DNA from: Arthrobacter sp. ISL-28
GTDB lineage: Bacteria; Actinomycetota; Actinomycetes; Actinomycetales; Micrococcaceae
Direction: 5' to 3'
Length of the DNA stretch: 64,000 bases
Assembly: GCF_018613875.1 (NCBI RefSeq)
Contig: NZ_JAGGPJ010000005.1
Location: 1 to 64,000 of the forward strand
How positions within the stretch are numbered: position 1 is the first letter of the stretch; each line of letters opens with the position of its first letter. Positions 18,793 through 28,079 of this stretch are shown here, one piece after another. Both the position numbers and the translations under genes were made by a program. The notes below the pieces were generated by a model. The model saw only the letters and a program-made list of their open reading frames with translations, had not been told where the DNA came from and ran no database searches.

Positions 18793-19599
18793 TTACTTCA
18801 GAGAGAACGAGTCTATCGTGACTGGTTCCACAGGTGCGCCGTCGGTGGCATTTTCGCCATTCTTAAGTCCTGCTTCCGCAATCTTCGTCACGACGTCCAG
18901 TCCCGAGGTAACCTTGCCCACCACCGTGTAGCCACCCGCGGCGTCGGCCGGTATCACAGTGTCCTTGTACACGATGAAGAACTGCGTGCCGTTGCCGTAG
19001 GCGTTTCCCCCGGTGCGTGCCACCGCAATGGTGCCCGCCGGATATTTGTTGTTCGCCGGGGTATTTTCCAGCGGGCCCCAGGTGTAGTTGGGGTCGCCTT
19101 GGCCATCTCCGGTCTTGGAACCGCACTGGAGCACGCCGAAGTTCTCCGCAGTGGTGAGGCGGTGGCAGCTGACGCCCTTGTAGTAGCCCTCATCGGCGAG
19201 GGACTTGAAGACGGCTGCGGCCTGCGGTGCCTTCGTGCCGTCCAGCTGGACGCCCAAGGCTCCGCGGTTGAGTTTCAGCTGACCGGTGAAGACCTTGCCC
19301 GCGGCTGTTTCGGGCTTGGGGATGTTGGCGGCGTTGGTGGCGGACGCAGAAGGAGAAGCGGATGCCGGGGGGGAGTTCAGTTCTGCCTCAGCGGCAGCGA
19401 ACTCTTCTTCGGTCGGGTTTCCCGAGAAGACGGCAAGCTGAAGCACGACGGCGAGGGTGACTGCCGCCGCTGCGGCGCCACCTGCAATCAGGTTGTCACG
19501 CTTTCGCCGCTTTTCCTGATCCCGGCGAAGCGCGCGCTTTGCTTCCATTTGCTGGATGCGCCGCTTGGCTTCGCGCGTTTCGCGTGGACTGGGCGCCAC
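18793..19599 (-). CDS. Membrane-anchored cyclophilin-type peptidyl-prolyl isomerase
   Basis: 268 residues. A basic cytoplasmic N-terminus (about 36 residues) and one transmembrane helix (about 37-58) are followed by a Ser/Ala-rich linker and a cyclophilin domain facing outside. Core motifs are YYKGVSCHRL, GDGQGDPNYTWGPLENTP, GTIAVARTG and NGTQFFIVYKDT. The family catalyses proline cis-trans isomerisation, here probably on exported proteins. The order cyclophilin beside hisS is common in actinobacteria. Confidence 0.93.
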   Translation of the reverse strand: MAPSPRETREAKRRIQQMEAKRALRRDQEKRRKRDNLIAGGAAAAAVTLAVVLQLAVFSGNPTEEEFAAAEAELNSPPASASPSASATNAANIPKPETAAGKVFTGQLKLNRGALGVQLDGTKAPQAAAVFKSLADEGYYKGVSCHRLTTAENFGVLQCGSKTGDGQGDPNYTWGPLENTPANNKYPAGTIAVARTGGNAYGNGTQFFIVYKDTVIPADAAGGYTVVGKVTSGLDVVTKIAEAGLKNGENATDGAPVEPVTIDSFSLK

Positions 19600-19719
19600 A
19601 GGTCCTCCTCATTGATTGGGCTGCCCGCCTGAGTCACCCGCGAAGGCATCCTCGGCTACAGCTGCACGGCGGCAGCTTGTCCGGTTCCGGCGGCTGCATT
19701 AGAGATGCCGGCGCCGAAA

Positions 19720-19750
19720 GCATAAACTGACTGCCGCACATAGTTTATGC
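19720..19750. promoter_or_regulatory. 9-bp inverted repeat in the cyclophilin/hisS intergenic region
   Basis: GCATAAACT (19720-19728) and AGTTTATGC (19742-19750) form a perfect inverted repeat with a 13-bp spacer. The AT-rich arms stand out in GC-rich DNA. It could be a repressor site or part of the hisS promoter (an AGTTTATGC-type -10 context). Confidence 0.4.
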
Positions 19751-19845
19751 ATGACAGCTTGGACTCCCGCCCCCTGCCGCCCCGTTTCGCGGGGAAAACT
19801 GCGCAGCGGACTCCGGCCGTCGGTTACCTGAGGAGAAACTCCACC

Positions 19846-21198
19846 ATGGCACGCACAGCCTCCCTGTCCGGATTCCCCGAGTGGCTTCCCGAGGAGCGGC
19901 TGGTGGAGCAGCATGTCCTGGACACTCTGCGTCGTACCTTTGAGCTGCACGGCTTCTCCTCGATCGAAACCCGCGCCGTTGAAACCGTGGGCCAGCTGCT
20001 GCGCAAGGGCGAAATCGACAAAGAGGTGTACGGGCTCAGCCGGCTCCAGGACGACGAAGGCGATGAGGGCAAAGCGAAGCACGATCCGCACGCGCTGGCC
20101 CTGCACTTCGACCTGACGGTTCCCTTTGCGCGCTACGTCGTGGAGAACGCGGGCTACCTCGCATTTCCATTCCGCCGCTACCAGATCCAGAAGGTCTGGC
20201 GGGGCGAGCGCCCGCAGGAGGGCCGCGCACGGGAGTTCACCCAAGCCGACATCGACGTGGTCGGTGACGGCGAGCTGCCGTTCCGATACGACGTCGAAAT
20301 CGCGCTGGTCATCGCCGAAGCCCTGGGCGCCCTTCCCATCCCGGACTTCCGTCTCCGCATTAACAACAGGAAGCTCGCCGAGGGTTTCTACCGTGGCATC
20401 GGCCTGGACGACACCGCCGGGGTGCTGCGCAGCATCGACAAGCTGGAAAAGATCGGGCCGGACAAGGTGGCGGAACTGCTCAAGACCGAGCTGGGGGCCA
20501 CCGATGACCAGGCGCAGGCAGCGCTGAAGCTTGCCGGCATCCGGACCGAGGACACGTCCTTCGTGGCGCAGGTGCGCTCCCTCGGCGTGAGCAACGAGCT
20601 CCTTGAAGAGGGCCTGGACGAACTCGAGCAGGTCATCGAGGCCGCGGTGAAGCGCGCCCCCGGCAAGGTTGTTGCCGACCTGAGCATCGCGCGCGGGCTC
20701 GACTATTACACCGGCACCGTGGTGGAAACAGTGCTCGTCGGCCACGAGCAGCTCGGGTCCATCTGCTCCGGCGGCCGGTACGACGCCCTGGCGAGCAAGG
20801 GCAACAGGAAGTTCCCCGGCGTCGGTCTCTCCATCGGCGTGACCCGGCTGGTTTCCCGCATCCTCAGCCACAATCTTGCGAAGGCCTCCCGTTCGGTGCC
20901 CACCGCGGTGCTGGTCGCGCTGAACGCCGACGATACCTGGGGAGAGGCCCAGGACGTTGCCACACAGCTGCGCGGCCGCGGCATTGCCACGGAGGTCGCT
21001 GCCAAGGCCGAGAAGTTCGGAAAGCAGATCAAATTCGCTGACCGCCGCGGCATCCCGTTCGTCTGGTTCACGGACGACGACGGCAAGCACCAGGTGAAGG
21101 ACATCCGCTCCGGTGTGCAGGTCGATGCAGACCCGGCGACGTGGACGCCGTCGGACGAGGACCTGTACGTCCAGGTCACCGGCGTCTCACCGGAGTAG
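19846..21198 (+). CDS. hisS: Histidyl-tRNA synthetase
   Basis: A 450-residue class II synthetase charging tRNA-His. Class II motif 2 is visible in FRRYQIQKVWRGERPQEGR, the histidine-binding loop in ARGLDYYTGTVVE, and motif 3 in PGVGLSIGVTRL. The anticodon-binding domain follows from about residue 345. ATG 19846 is preceded by SD GAGGAG at a 9-nt spacing; the frame is open upstream but carries no family sequence. Confidence 0.96.
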   Translation: MARTASLSGFPEWLPEERLVEQHVLDTLRRTFELHGFSSIETRAVETVGQLLRKGEIDKEVYGLSRLQDDEGDEGKAKHDPHALALHFDLTVPFARYVVENAGYLAFPFRRYQIQKVWRGERPQEGRAREFTQADIDVVGDGELPFRYDVEIALVIAEALGALPIPDFRLRINNRKLAEGFYRGIGLDDTAGVLRSIDKLEKIGPDKVAELLKTELGATDDQAQAALKLAGIRTEDTSFVAQVRSLGVSNELLEEGLDELEQVIEAAVKRAPGKVVADLSIARGLDYYTGTVVETVLVGHEQLGSICSGGRYDALASKGNRKFPGVGLSIGVTRLVSRILSHNLAKASRSVPTAVLVALNADDTWGEAQDVATQLRGRGIATEVAAKAEKFGKQIKFADRRGIPFVWFTDDDGKHQVKDIRSGVQVDADPATWTPSDEDLYVQVTGVSPE

Positions 21199-21207
21199 CC
21201 AGCCCCG

Positions 21208-21261
21208 AGGCGGTTGCCTGGCCGAACGCGGTAAGCGGCTGAATAAAGCGGGAAACCGCCT
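21208..21261. terminator. Weak hairpin between hisS and the permease
   Basis: AGGCGGTT (21208-21215) and AACCGCCT (21254-21261) can pair around a 38-nt loop that has further short stems. It lies between two convergent genes, but the loop is long and there is no T run. Confidence 0.3.
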
Positions 21262-22558
21262 AAGCGGCGCCGGTCCGGTTCCGGCGCAGCCGGAGCGCCA
21301 CCGCCCGGGCGCCCACCCCGGCCGCCAGCACTGCTGCCATGGTCAGGACAGATGACGGCGGCAGCGTGAAGGCGAGGACAAGGCAGCCCGCGAGCCCGGC
21401 GGCGTTGAGCCATTTGGGCGCATGAAAGGGACGCTCCTGAAGCGTGTACGCTGCCGCGTTTGCCACGGCGTAGTACATGAGCACGCCGAAGCTGGAGAAG
21501 CCGACCACGGTCATCACGTTGCTGGTCAGCAGAAGCAAAATCACGACGGCGGCCACCGCCAGTTCGGCGACGAACGGTACGGTGTGGCGGCCCCCGATGC
21601 GGGCGAGCGGACCCGGCAGGTCGCGTTCCCTGGCCATGGCCATCGCGGTGCGCCCCACACCGGTTATCAGCGCCAGCAGGGCGCCCAGGGATGCGGCAGC
21701 CGCCCCGCCCTGCACGAACGGAGCGCCGGCAGCCAGTTGTGAGTGGGCCACGGCGTCCAGCAGGGGGGCCGGTGAGGCGGCGAGCTGGGGCAGGGGAAGA
21801 TGTTGCAGGAGCAGGACCGCCAGCACCAGATAGATGCCAAAGGCTGCTGCCAGGGCGCCCAGGATGGCCCGCGGGATTACCCTGGCAGGGTCCTTTACCT
21901 CTTCGCCCAAGGTCGCGATGCGCGCGTACCCGGCAAACGCGAAGAACATGAGGCCCGCGGCGGGAAGGATGCCCCAGGCACTGCCGCTATCGCCGTCGGA
22001 CAGCTCGCCGGGGGACAGGGCTCCGGTTCCCGAAGTAAGCCCGGCCCCGGCGGGATGGGGTCCCAGGATGCTGGCCGCTGCCACGAAGATGAGGGTGGCC
22101 AGGACAATGCCCAGCAGGACGCGCGTCAGGAATGCCGTCCGCGTGATCCCCAGCAGGTTGACCCCGGTCAGCGCTGCCACGGCCGCGATGGCGACCGGCG
22201 TGGCGTAGTCCGGCGCGACATACTGCCCGAAAGTCAGCGCCATGGCGGCGCAGGATGCCGTCTTCCCCGTCACGAACCCCCAGCCGGCGAGGAAACCAGG
22301 CCATTCGCCCAGCTGCTTGCGGCCATAGACATAGGTGCCGCCGCTCTCCGGGTACTTGGCTGCAAGTTGGGCGGACGCCACGGCATTGCAGTACGCAACC
22401 GCGCCAGCGATGAGGATGGAAACGAGGAGGAGTTTTCCGGCCAGTCCGGCAGCGGGCGCGAACACGACAAAGACGCCGGCGCCAAGCATGGATCCAAGTC
22501 CGATCGATGTTGCGTCGAACACCCCCAGCCTTCGCTGCAGCTGCTGATGATTGGTCAT
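21260..22558 (-). CDS. APC-family amino acid permease
   Basis: A 432-residue integral membrane protein with about 12 helices. The first helix carries the APC signature [16 protein letters not shown], and helix 6 has [31 protein letters not shown] (read in parts), the conserved GEE/NP-type block. It probably imports an amino acid or amine by cation symport; the substrate cannot be told. It is convergent with hisS and divergent from aspS. Confidence 0.9.
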   Translation of the reverse strand: MTNHQQLQRRLGVFDATSIGLGSMLGAGVFVVFAPAAGLAGKLLLVSILIAGAVAYCNAVASAQLAAKYPESGGTYVYGRKQLGEWPGFLAGWGFVTGKTASCAAMALTFGQYVAPDYATPVAIAAVAALTGVNLLGITRTAFLTRVLLGIVLATLIFVAAASILGPHPAGAGLTSGTGALSPGELSDGDSGSAWGILPAAGLMFFAFAGYARIATLGEEVKDPARVIPRAILGALAAAFGIYLVLAVLLLQHLPLPQLAASPAPLLDAVAHSQLAAGAPFVQGGAAAASLGALLALITGVGRTAMAMARERDLPGPLARIGGRHTVPFVAELAVAAVVILLLLTSNVMTVVGFSSFGVLMYYAVANAAAYTLQERPFHAPKWLNAAGLAGCLVLAFTLPPSSVLTMAAVLAAGVGARAVALRLRRNRTGAA

Positions 22559-22657
22559 GGCAGGGCAGGGACCTTTCCAACGGGTAAACTCGGACGGGAT
22601 CGTTCCCGCAATGATCCTAATTCAACTTCGTTTCGTCTTCCTTCTGAAAGGAATGCT

Positions 22658-24445
22658 GTGCTGCGCACACATGACCTTGGATCCCTTCGCTCCGAGCACA
22701 TTGGACAAACCGTAACCCTGGCTGGCTGGGTAGGCCGCCGTCGTGATCACGGTGGTGTCGCATTCGTCGATCTGCGTGACGCTTCGGGCGTCGCCCAGGT
22801 CGTGGTCCGCGAAGAAGAGGTCTTCCACGGCCTGCGGAACGAGTACGTGCTTCAGGTGACCGGCACGGTCTCCAAGCGCCCGGAGGGCAACGAGAACCCG
22901 GCTCTTGCCACCGGCGAGATCGAGGTCATGGCGGACAAGGTCGTTATCCTCAACACCTCTGAGCCGCTGCCTTTCCAGATCGATGAGCATGTTGAAGTGG
23001 GCGAGGAAGCACGGCTCAAGCACCGCTACCTCGACCTCCGCCGTCCCGGCCCCAGCCGCAACCTGCGCCTGCGCTCCGAAGCCAACCGCGTCGCCCGCGA
23101 ACTGCTTCACGAGGAAGGGTTCGTTGAAATTGAAACTCCCACGCTGACGCGCTCGACGCCGGAAGGCGCCCGCGACTTCGTGGTCCCCGCACGCCTGGCG
23201 CCGGGTTCCTGGTACGCCCTGCCGCAGTCGCCGCAGCTTTTCAAGCAGCTCCTGCAGGTGGGCGGCTTCGAGAAGTACTACCAGATTGCCCGCTGCTACC
23301 GTGATGAAGATTTCCGCGCCGACCGCCAGCCGGAGTTCACTCAGCTGGACATCGAAGCCAGCTTCGTTGAACAGGATGACATCATCTCGCTCGGTGAGAA
23401 CATCGTGAAAGCGGTGTGGAAGCTGATCGACGTCGAGATCCCCACGCCGATCGAGCGCATCACCTACGCAGACGCCATGGCGCGTTACGGCACCGACAAG
23501 CCGGACCTCCGCTTCGGCCAGGAGCTGACCGAGCTGACCGAGTTCTTCAAGGACACCAACTTCGGCGTCTTCAAGGCCCCCTACGTTGGTGCAGTGGTCA
23601 TGCCCGGCGGGGCATCTCAGGCGCGCCGGGCCCTCGACGCCTGGCAGGAATGGGCCAAGCAGCGCGGAGCCAAGGGCCTGGCCTACGTCCTGTACAAGGA
23701 AGACGGCGAGCTCGCTGGACCGGTGGCCAAGAACCTGACCGAGACTGAGCGCGCCGGTCTCGCCGACGCCGTGGGCGCCAAGCCCGGCGACTGCATCTTC
23801 TTCGCCGCCGGCGAGAAGACCCCGTCCCGCGCGTTGCTCGGCGCAGCCCGCGTGGAGATCGGTCACCGCACCGGCCTCATTAACCCCACGGACTGGGCTT
23901 TCTGCTGGGTGGTGGACGCGCCCATGTTTGAGCCGGCGGCTGCCGCTGTGGCTTCGGGCGACGTCGCGGTGGGCGCAGGGCAGTGGACGGCTGTCCACCA
24001 CGCCTTCACCTCGCCCAAGCCCGAGTTCCTGGATACCTTCGACAAGGATCCGGAATCCGCGCTGTCCTACGCCTACGACATCGTCTGCAACGGCAACGAA
24101 ATCGGCGGCGGCTCCATCCGTATCCACGAGCGCGATGTCCAGGAACGTGTCTTCGAGCTCATGGGTCTGGACCGGGCAGACGCCCAGACCAAGTTTGGCT
24201 TCCTGCTGGAGGGCTTCAAGTACGGCGCCCCTCCGCACGGCGGCATTGCATTCGGCTGGGACCGCGTCGTGGCCCTGCTGGCCGGCGTGGACTCCATCCG
24301 CGACGTCATCGCATTCCCGAAGTCCGGCGGCGGCCACGATCCGCTGACCGATGCACCGGCGCCCATCACCCCGCAGCAGCGCAAGGAAGCCGGCGTCGAC
24401 TTCAGGCCCGAGGTCAGGAAGCTCGAGGCCAAGCAGCCAGAGTAG
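22658..24445 (+). CDS. aspS: Aspartyl-tRNA synthetase
   Basis: A 595-residue bacterial-type class IIb synthetase. It has an N-terminal OB anticodon domain ([19 protein letters not shown]), motif 2 [19 protein letters not shown], the bacterial GAD insertion domain in the middle, and motif 3 [16 protein letters not shown] 22658 with SD GAAAGGA (6-nt spacing) gives the usual [10 protein letters not shown] start; the upstream open frame is antisense to the permease. In actinobacteria this enzyme is often non-discriminating and works with GatCAB. Confidence 0.96.
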   Translation: MLRTHDLGSLRSEHIGQTVTLAGWVGRRRDHGGVAFVDLRDASGVAQVVVREEEVFHGLRNEYVLQVTGTVSKRPEGNENPALATGEIEVMADKVVILNTSEPLPFQIDEHVEVGEEARLKHRYLDLRRPGPSRNLRLRSEANRVARELLHEEGFVEIETPTLTRSTPEGARDFVVPARLAPGSWYALPQSPQLFKQLLQVGGFEKYYQIARCYRDEDFRADRQPEFTQLDIEASFVEQDDIISLGENIVKAVWKLIDVEIPTPIERITYADAMARYGTDKPDLRFGQELTELTEFFKDTNFGVFKAPYVGAVVMPGGASQARRALDAWQEWAKQRGAKGLAYVLYKEDGELAGPVAKNLTETERAGLADAVGAKPGDCIFFAAGEKTPSRALLGAARVEIGHRTGLINPTDWAFCWVVDAPMFEPAAAAVASGDVAVGAGQWTAVHHAFTSPKPEFLDTFDKDPESALSYAYDIVCNGNEIGGGSIRIHERDVQERVFELMGLDRADAQTKFGFLLEGFKYGAPPHGGIAFGWDRVVALLAGVDSIRDVIAFPKSGGGHDPLTDAPAPITPQQRKEAGVDFRPEVRKLEAKQPE

Positions 24446-24472
24446 GCGGCCGAGGCGCGAGGCATCGGTCCG

Positions 24473-24540
24473 CCGTTTCGACGGTTCCCTGCGCACTCGA
24501 CGTTGCGAAGCGTCGAACCGGCAGGGAACCGTCGAAACGG
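24473..24540. terminator. Long nested inverted repeat between convergent aspS and MHS transporter
   Basis: A perfect 20-bp inverted repeat (24473-24492 and 24521-24540). Its 28-nt interior contains a second, smaller repeat (TCGACG / CGTCGA). There is no T run on either side. Probably a bidirectional transcription end. Confidence 0.7.
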
Positions 24541-24564
24541 GGCGGGGCTTAAGTTTGCTGCGGC

Positions 24565-25965
24565 TTAGCTAAGCCGGACCGCCGGCTGCCGGGTAGGTTT
24601 CTGCTCGTCGAGCGCCTCCCGACGCCGTGCGGTGCCCGCCAGGTAGGGTGCACCAAGGTCCTGAATCAGCGTCCTGTACGTCTCCCGGGAGAAGAACGCG
24701 GACCCTGCAGCAACCAGCATGCAGACAGTACCGAAGACGGCCACCGGAACCCAGCCCATGACTCCCGGCGCCAGCAGCATGCCGGCGATCATCGGCCCGA
24801 AGCCGGCGAGGACCAGCCCCAGCTGATTGCCCATGGCCATGCCGGTGTAGCGGACGGGAGCGGCGAACTGCTCGGCGAAGAATGCGGGCCAGATGCCGTT
24901 GAAGCCCGAGTAGAGCACGGTCATGTTCAGGAAAGCCGCCAGGAAGACCAGGACGATATTTCCGGTGGACAGCGCCAGGAAGTACAGGAAGATCGTGGCT
25001 GAGCACCCGAAGGCGGCGGTGAGCAGCAGGGGCCGGCGGCCGATCCGGTCCGAAAGCTTCGCCGCCAGCGGCATGGCGAACATGGACAGGCCGATGGCGA
25101 CGGCATTCACGGTGAGGATGGACGCGCGGTCGAAGCCTGCGGTGGAGGTGGCGTATGCCAGCCCGAAGACCGTGAAAATGGTCTGCATCACGGACATGAT
25201 GGACATGCCCGCGACGCGCAGCACGTCGGGGGCCTGGAAACGGAGCACTTCCTTGATGGGCATCGGGGCGACCTGGTGACTTTCCTGGGCCTCCTCGAAG
25301 ACCGGTGTTTCGTCCAGGTGTGTCCGGACCCAGTAGGCGATGGCCAGGACCACGATGGAGAGCCAGAACGGGATGCGCCAGCCCCAGCTCATCATCGCTT
25401 CCTGGGGCAGGGCAGTGACCGGAATGAACACGAGGGTGGCCAGCACCATGCCGGAGGCATAGCCCGTCATCACGAAGCTGGTGAAGAAGCCCCGCTTGCC
25501 CTCGGGCGAATGCTCCAGCGTCAGGGTGGAGGCGCCCGCAGACTCAGCGCCCGCGGAGAATCCCTGGGCCAGCCGGCCGGCCACCAGAAGGATGGGCGCC
25601 CAGACGCCGAGCTGCTCGTAGGTGGGGAGGAAGCCGATGCCGAGCGAGGCAAGGCCCATGATGCCCAGGGTCAGCAGCAGGATCTTCTTCCGTCCCAATT
25701 TGTCGCCGAAATGGCCCATGACCAGGCCGCCCACGGGCCTGGCCACGTAGGCGACGCCGAAGGTGGCGAAGGCGCCAACGAGTCCAATGGCAGGGTCCGC
25801 GGACGGGAAGAACAAGTGGGGGAACACCAAGGCGGCGGCGGTTCCGTAGATGAAGAAGTCGTAATACTCCAGCGTGCTGCCGAGGAAGGATGCCAGGGCG
25901 GCCTTGCCCGGCGTTTTCCTGGGGGCCGGCTGCGTTGCGGGCTGGCTTGTGGATGCAGACTGCAT
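24565..25965 (-). CDS. MHS-family MFS transporter (ProP/ShiA-like)
   Basis: A 466-residue, 12-helix major facilitator of the metabolite:H+ symporter branch. Markers are FLGSTLEYYDFFIYG in helix 1, the GHFGDKLGRKK loop between helices 2 and 3, and GRLAQGFSAGAESAG in helix 4. MHS members import organic acids and aromatic carboxylates. It is the last gene of a reverse operon (10 bp after the Dabb gene, SD AAGGAG), so it most likely brings in the substrate degraded by the neighbouring enzymes. Confidence 0.9.
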   Translation of the reverse strand: MQSASTSQPATQPAPRKTPGKAALASFLGSTLEYYDFFIYGTAAALVFPHLFFPSADPAIGLVGAFATFGVAYVARPVGGLVMGHFGDKLGRKKILLLTLGIMGLASLGIGFLPTYEQLGVWAPILLVAGRLAQGFSAGAESAGASTLTLEHSPEGKRGFFTSFVMTGYASGMVLATLVFIPVTALPQEAMMSWGWRIPFWLSIVVLAIAYWVRTHLDETPVFEEAQESHQVAPMPIKEVLRFQAPDVLRVAGMSIMSVMQTIFTVFGLAYATSTAGFDRASILTVNAVAIGLSMFAMPLAAKLSDRIGRRPLLLTAAFGCSATIFLYFLALSTGNIVLVFLAAFLNMTVLYSGFNGIWPAFFAEQFAAPVRYTGMAMGNQLGLVLAGFGPMIAGMLLAPGVMGWVPVAVFGTVCMLVAAGSAFFSRETYRTLIQDLGAPYLAGTARRREALDEQKPTRQPAVRLS

Positions 25966-25975
25966 GGGAATCTCC

Positions 25976-26305
25976 TTAAGACTGCGTTGTCTCAGTGGTG
26001 GCGGCAGAGGTGTCCCCGAGGTGGAAGTCCACCGAGAGGATCTGCTGGCTGTTGGGGAACGAGTACGCCTTCAACGGCTCGTGGAGCGGATGCGTGTTGT
26101 ACACCGCGATGTCCTCGACCGTTTCGAAGTCGGCCACAATGGCGTAGTCGAAAGAGCGCTCGGTGCTGAGGACGTCCGCGCCGTGGCTGAGGCTGAGCAT
26201 GCCGGGGATTTTGCCGGTCATGTTGTTGAGGCCGTCAATCCAGGCCTGCTTGTCGGCAGGCAGGAAGCCCGGCTTGAACTTGAAGAGCACCGTGTGGCGG
26301 ATCAT
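25976..26305 (-). CDS. Dabb-family (dimeric alpha/beta barrel) protein
   Basis: A 109-residue stress-responsive A/B-barrel domain protein, typical of the family in length. It begins MIRHTVLFKFKPG and has the LSHGADVLSTERSFDYAIVADF strand-helix region and YNTHPLHEPLK near the C-terminus. Relatives include small cyclases and isomerases (for example the olivetolic acid cyclase fold) and proteins of unknown role. ATG 26305 lies 1 nt after the stop of the flavoprotein gene, so the two are translationally coupled. I infer a role in converting or protecting an intermediate; the reaction is unknown. Confidence 0.8.
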   Translation of the reverse strand: MIRHTVLFKFKPGFLPADKQAWIDGLNNMTGKIPGMLSLSHGADVLSTERSFDYAIVADFETVEDIAVYNTHPLHEPLKAYSFPNSQQILSVDFHLGDTSAATTETTQS

Positions 26306-26306
26306 C

Positions 26307-27995
26307 TCAGACACCTGCCAGTTCCGCGGCTTGCCCAGTCTGTGCGGCAGCCTGTTCCGCGGCACGGTATTCCGGTGACTGGCCAGCTATGGTGCGTCCG
26401 GCGAGGTAGCCCATGGTCATGATAGGTCCCAGGGTGGCGCCGGCGCCGGGATAGCCTGCGGCGTAGGCGTTTTCCGCCGTGTTGCCGGCGGCGAACAGGC
26501 CCGGGATGGGGCGGTTGTCGACGTCGAGCACGCGGGCCAGACCGTCGGTGGCCACACCGCCGTTGGTGCCGAAGGCGCCGTTGACCACTTCCAGGGCGTA
26601 GAACGGTCCGGACTGGAGCGGGCCAAGCGAGGGGTTCGGCCACGGGTTGTCGTCGTCGCCCCAGTACTTGTCGTAGGCGCTCTCGCCGCGGCCGAAATCG
26701 GGATCCTCGCCCTTGACGGCAAACTCGTTGAACCGGGCCACTGTCGCGGCGAGGTTCGCAGCCGGAACGTTGATCTTCGCGGCCAGTTCCTCAAGGGTTG
26801 CCGCCTCGATCAGATAGCCCGGCGTCGGCTGGCCGGCCCGGTGCGCCAGGATGCCGTAACGCTCCAGGTAGCCGTGGTCCACGACCACATGCGCCGGGGT
26901 GTTGAGGGTCCGGTTCGCGGCGGAATCCCAGGACTGCAGGCTGCGGGCGAGGTCATTGTAGTTCTGCGACTCGTTGGCGAAGCGGCGGCCATGGCGGTTC
27001 ACCATGATCGATCCGGGCCCTTGGCGTTCGAAGCGGAGCAGGGTGCCCACAGGCTGCCCGTCGCGGATGTCGCCCGTGACGGACATCGGCGCCCACCACG
27101 CTTCGCGGGTGCCGCGGGTCTGGCCACCGATGCGCTGCGACATCCGCAGCCCGTCCCCGGTGTTCGACGGCGGCGAGCACATTGTGTACAGCCGCGAAGC
27201 GAGCATCGAGTCGGCCAGAGCCTTGTCCCATTCGAAGCCTCCGGTGGCCAGCACCACGCCGTCATTCGCCCGGAAGGCCTCGCCGGATTCCAGTTCGACG
27301 CCGGTCACCCGGCCGCCGTCGGTGAGCAGGCGGTGCCCGCGTGCCCCGGTGACCAGCGCGGCACCGTCGCGGACCAGGCTGGCAAGCAGCATGGAGACGA
27401 GGGCCTGGCCCTTGGCCACGAGCCCCTCGTCCTGGCGCCCGGCCAGTTCGTCCCACGGGAACTTGGTGAAGGCGCCCCAATTTTCGTATTCCTGCATGGT
27501 GAACGGCGCGCGGCCGTCGCTGCGGACGTGTGCCATGCGATCGCCCAGGGCTTCCCTGCTGTTGAACAGCTCGGGCTCCACCGTCCGGCCGCCTTCCATG
27601 GCGCCGGGTAGGTCCTGCCGGTAGTCGGGGAAGTTGTCGAGGAAGATGAAGCGGACGCCGCATTCTTCTTCCACGAAGCGGAGCATCTGGTCGCCGTAGT
27701 TGAGTGCTGCATTCAGGAGTTCGTCCCGGCCGCGTCCGCGGGCCACGGCGCGCACATATTCGGCGGCTGCCTCCTTGGAATCGGCAATGCCGGCCTTCCG
27801 TGCGTGGTGGTTGTCTGCCACCCAGAGCATTCCGCCGGAGACGGCGGAGGTGCCGCCCAGCAGTTCGCTTTTCTCCAGCACGATGATCGATTTGCCGGCC
27901 CGGGCTGCTGTGGCGGCGGCGGTGAGCGCGCCCGCACCGGAGCCCACGACGACGACGTCGTAGCTGTCCGAGGCGGTTCCGTTGATGAATTTCAT
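26307..27995 (-). CDS. KstD-like FAD-dependent dehydrogenase (candidate ring desaturase)
   Basis: A 562-residue flavoprotein of the fumarate reductase/3-ketosteroid-1-dehydrogenase family. The FAD-binding motif VVVGSGAGALTAA is at about residues 15-27, followed by GGTSAVSGGMLWV, and the C-terminal FAD loop FGTNGGVATD...GLFAAGNTAENAYAAGYPGAG ends the protein. Family members abstract hydrogens next to a ring ketone to form a conjugated enone. The Dabb and SDR neighbours suggest that the substrate is an oxidised alicyclic ring. A steroid substrate is possible, but no other steroid genes are in the window. SD GAAAGGGAA precedes ATG 27995. Confidence 0.88.
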   Translation of the reverse strand: MKFINGTASDSYDVVVVGSGAGALTAAATAARAGKSIIVLEKSELLGGTSAVSGGMLWVADNHHARKAGIADSKEAAAEYVRAVARGRGRDELLNAALNYGDQMLRFVEEECGVRFIFLDNFPDYRQDLPGAMEGGRTVEPELFNSREALGDRMAHVRSDGRAPFTMQEYENWGAFTKFPWDELAGRQDEGLVAKGQALVSMLLASLVRDGAALVTGARGHRLLTDGGRVTGVELESGEAFRANDGVVLATGGFEWDKALADSMLASRLYTMCSPPSNTGDGLRMSQRIGGQTRGTREAWWAPMSVTGDIRDGQPVGTLLRFERQGPGSIMVNRHGRRFANESQNYNDLARSLQSWDSAANRTLNTPAHVVVDHGYLERYGILAHRAGQPTPGYLIEAATLEELAAKINVPAANLAATVARFNEFAVKGEDPDFGRGESAYDKYWGDDDNPWPNPSLGPLQSGPFYALEVVNGAFGTNGGVATDGLARVLDVDNRPIPGLFAAGNTAENAYAAGYPGAGATLGPIMTMGYLAGRTIAGQSPEYRAAEQAAAQTGQAAELAGV

Positions 27996-28079
27996 GGTGG
28001 TGGTGTTCCCTTTCAGAGGAAGAAATGCCCTGCACAGCTCCCGCGGCGGGGCTGGGGCGGCTGGGGCCGGACGGCGGGG

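Noticed and set aside
21800-22657. Upstream extension of the aspS frame
   Set aside because: It is antisense to the APC permease. GTG 22658 has a good SD and the conserved N-terminus.
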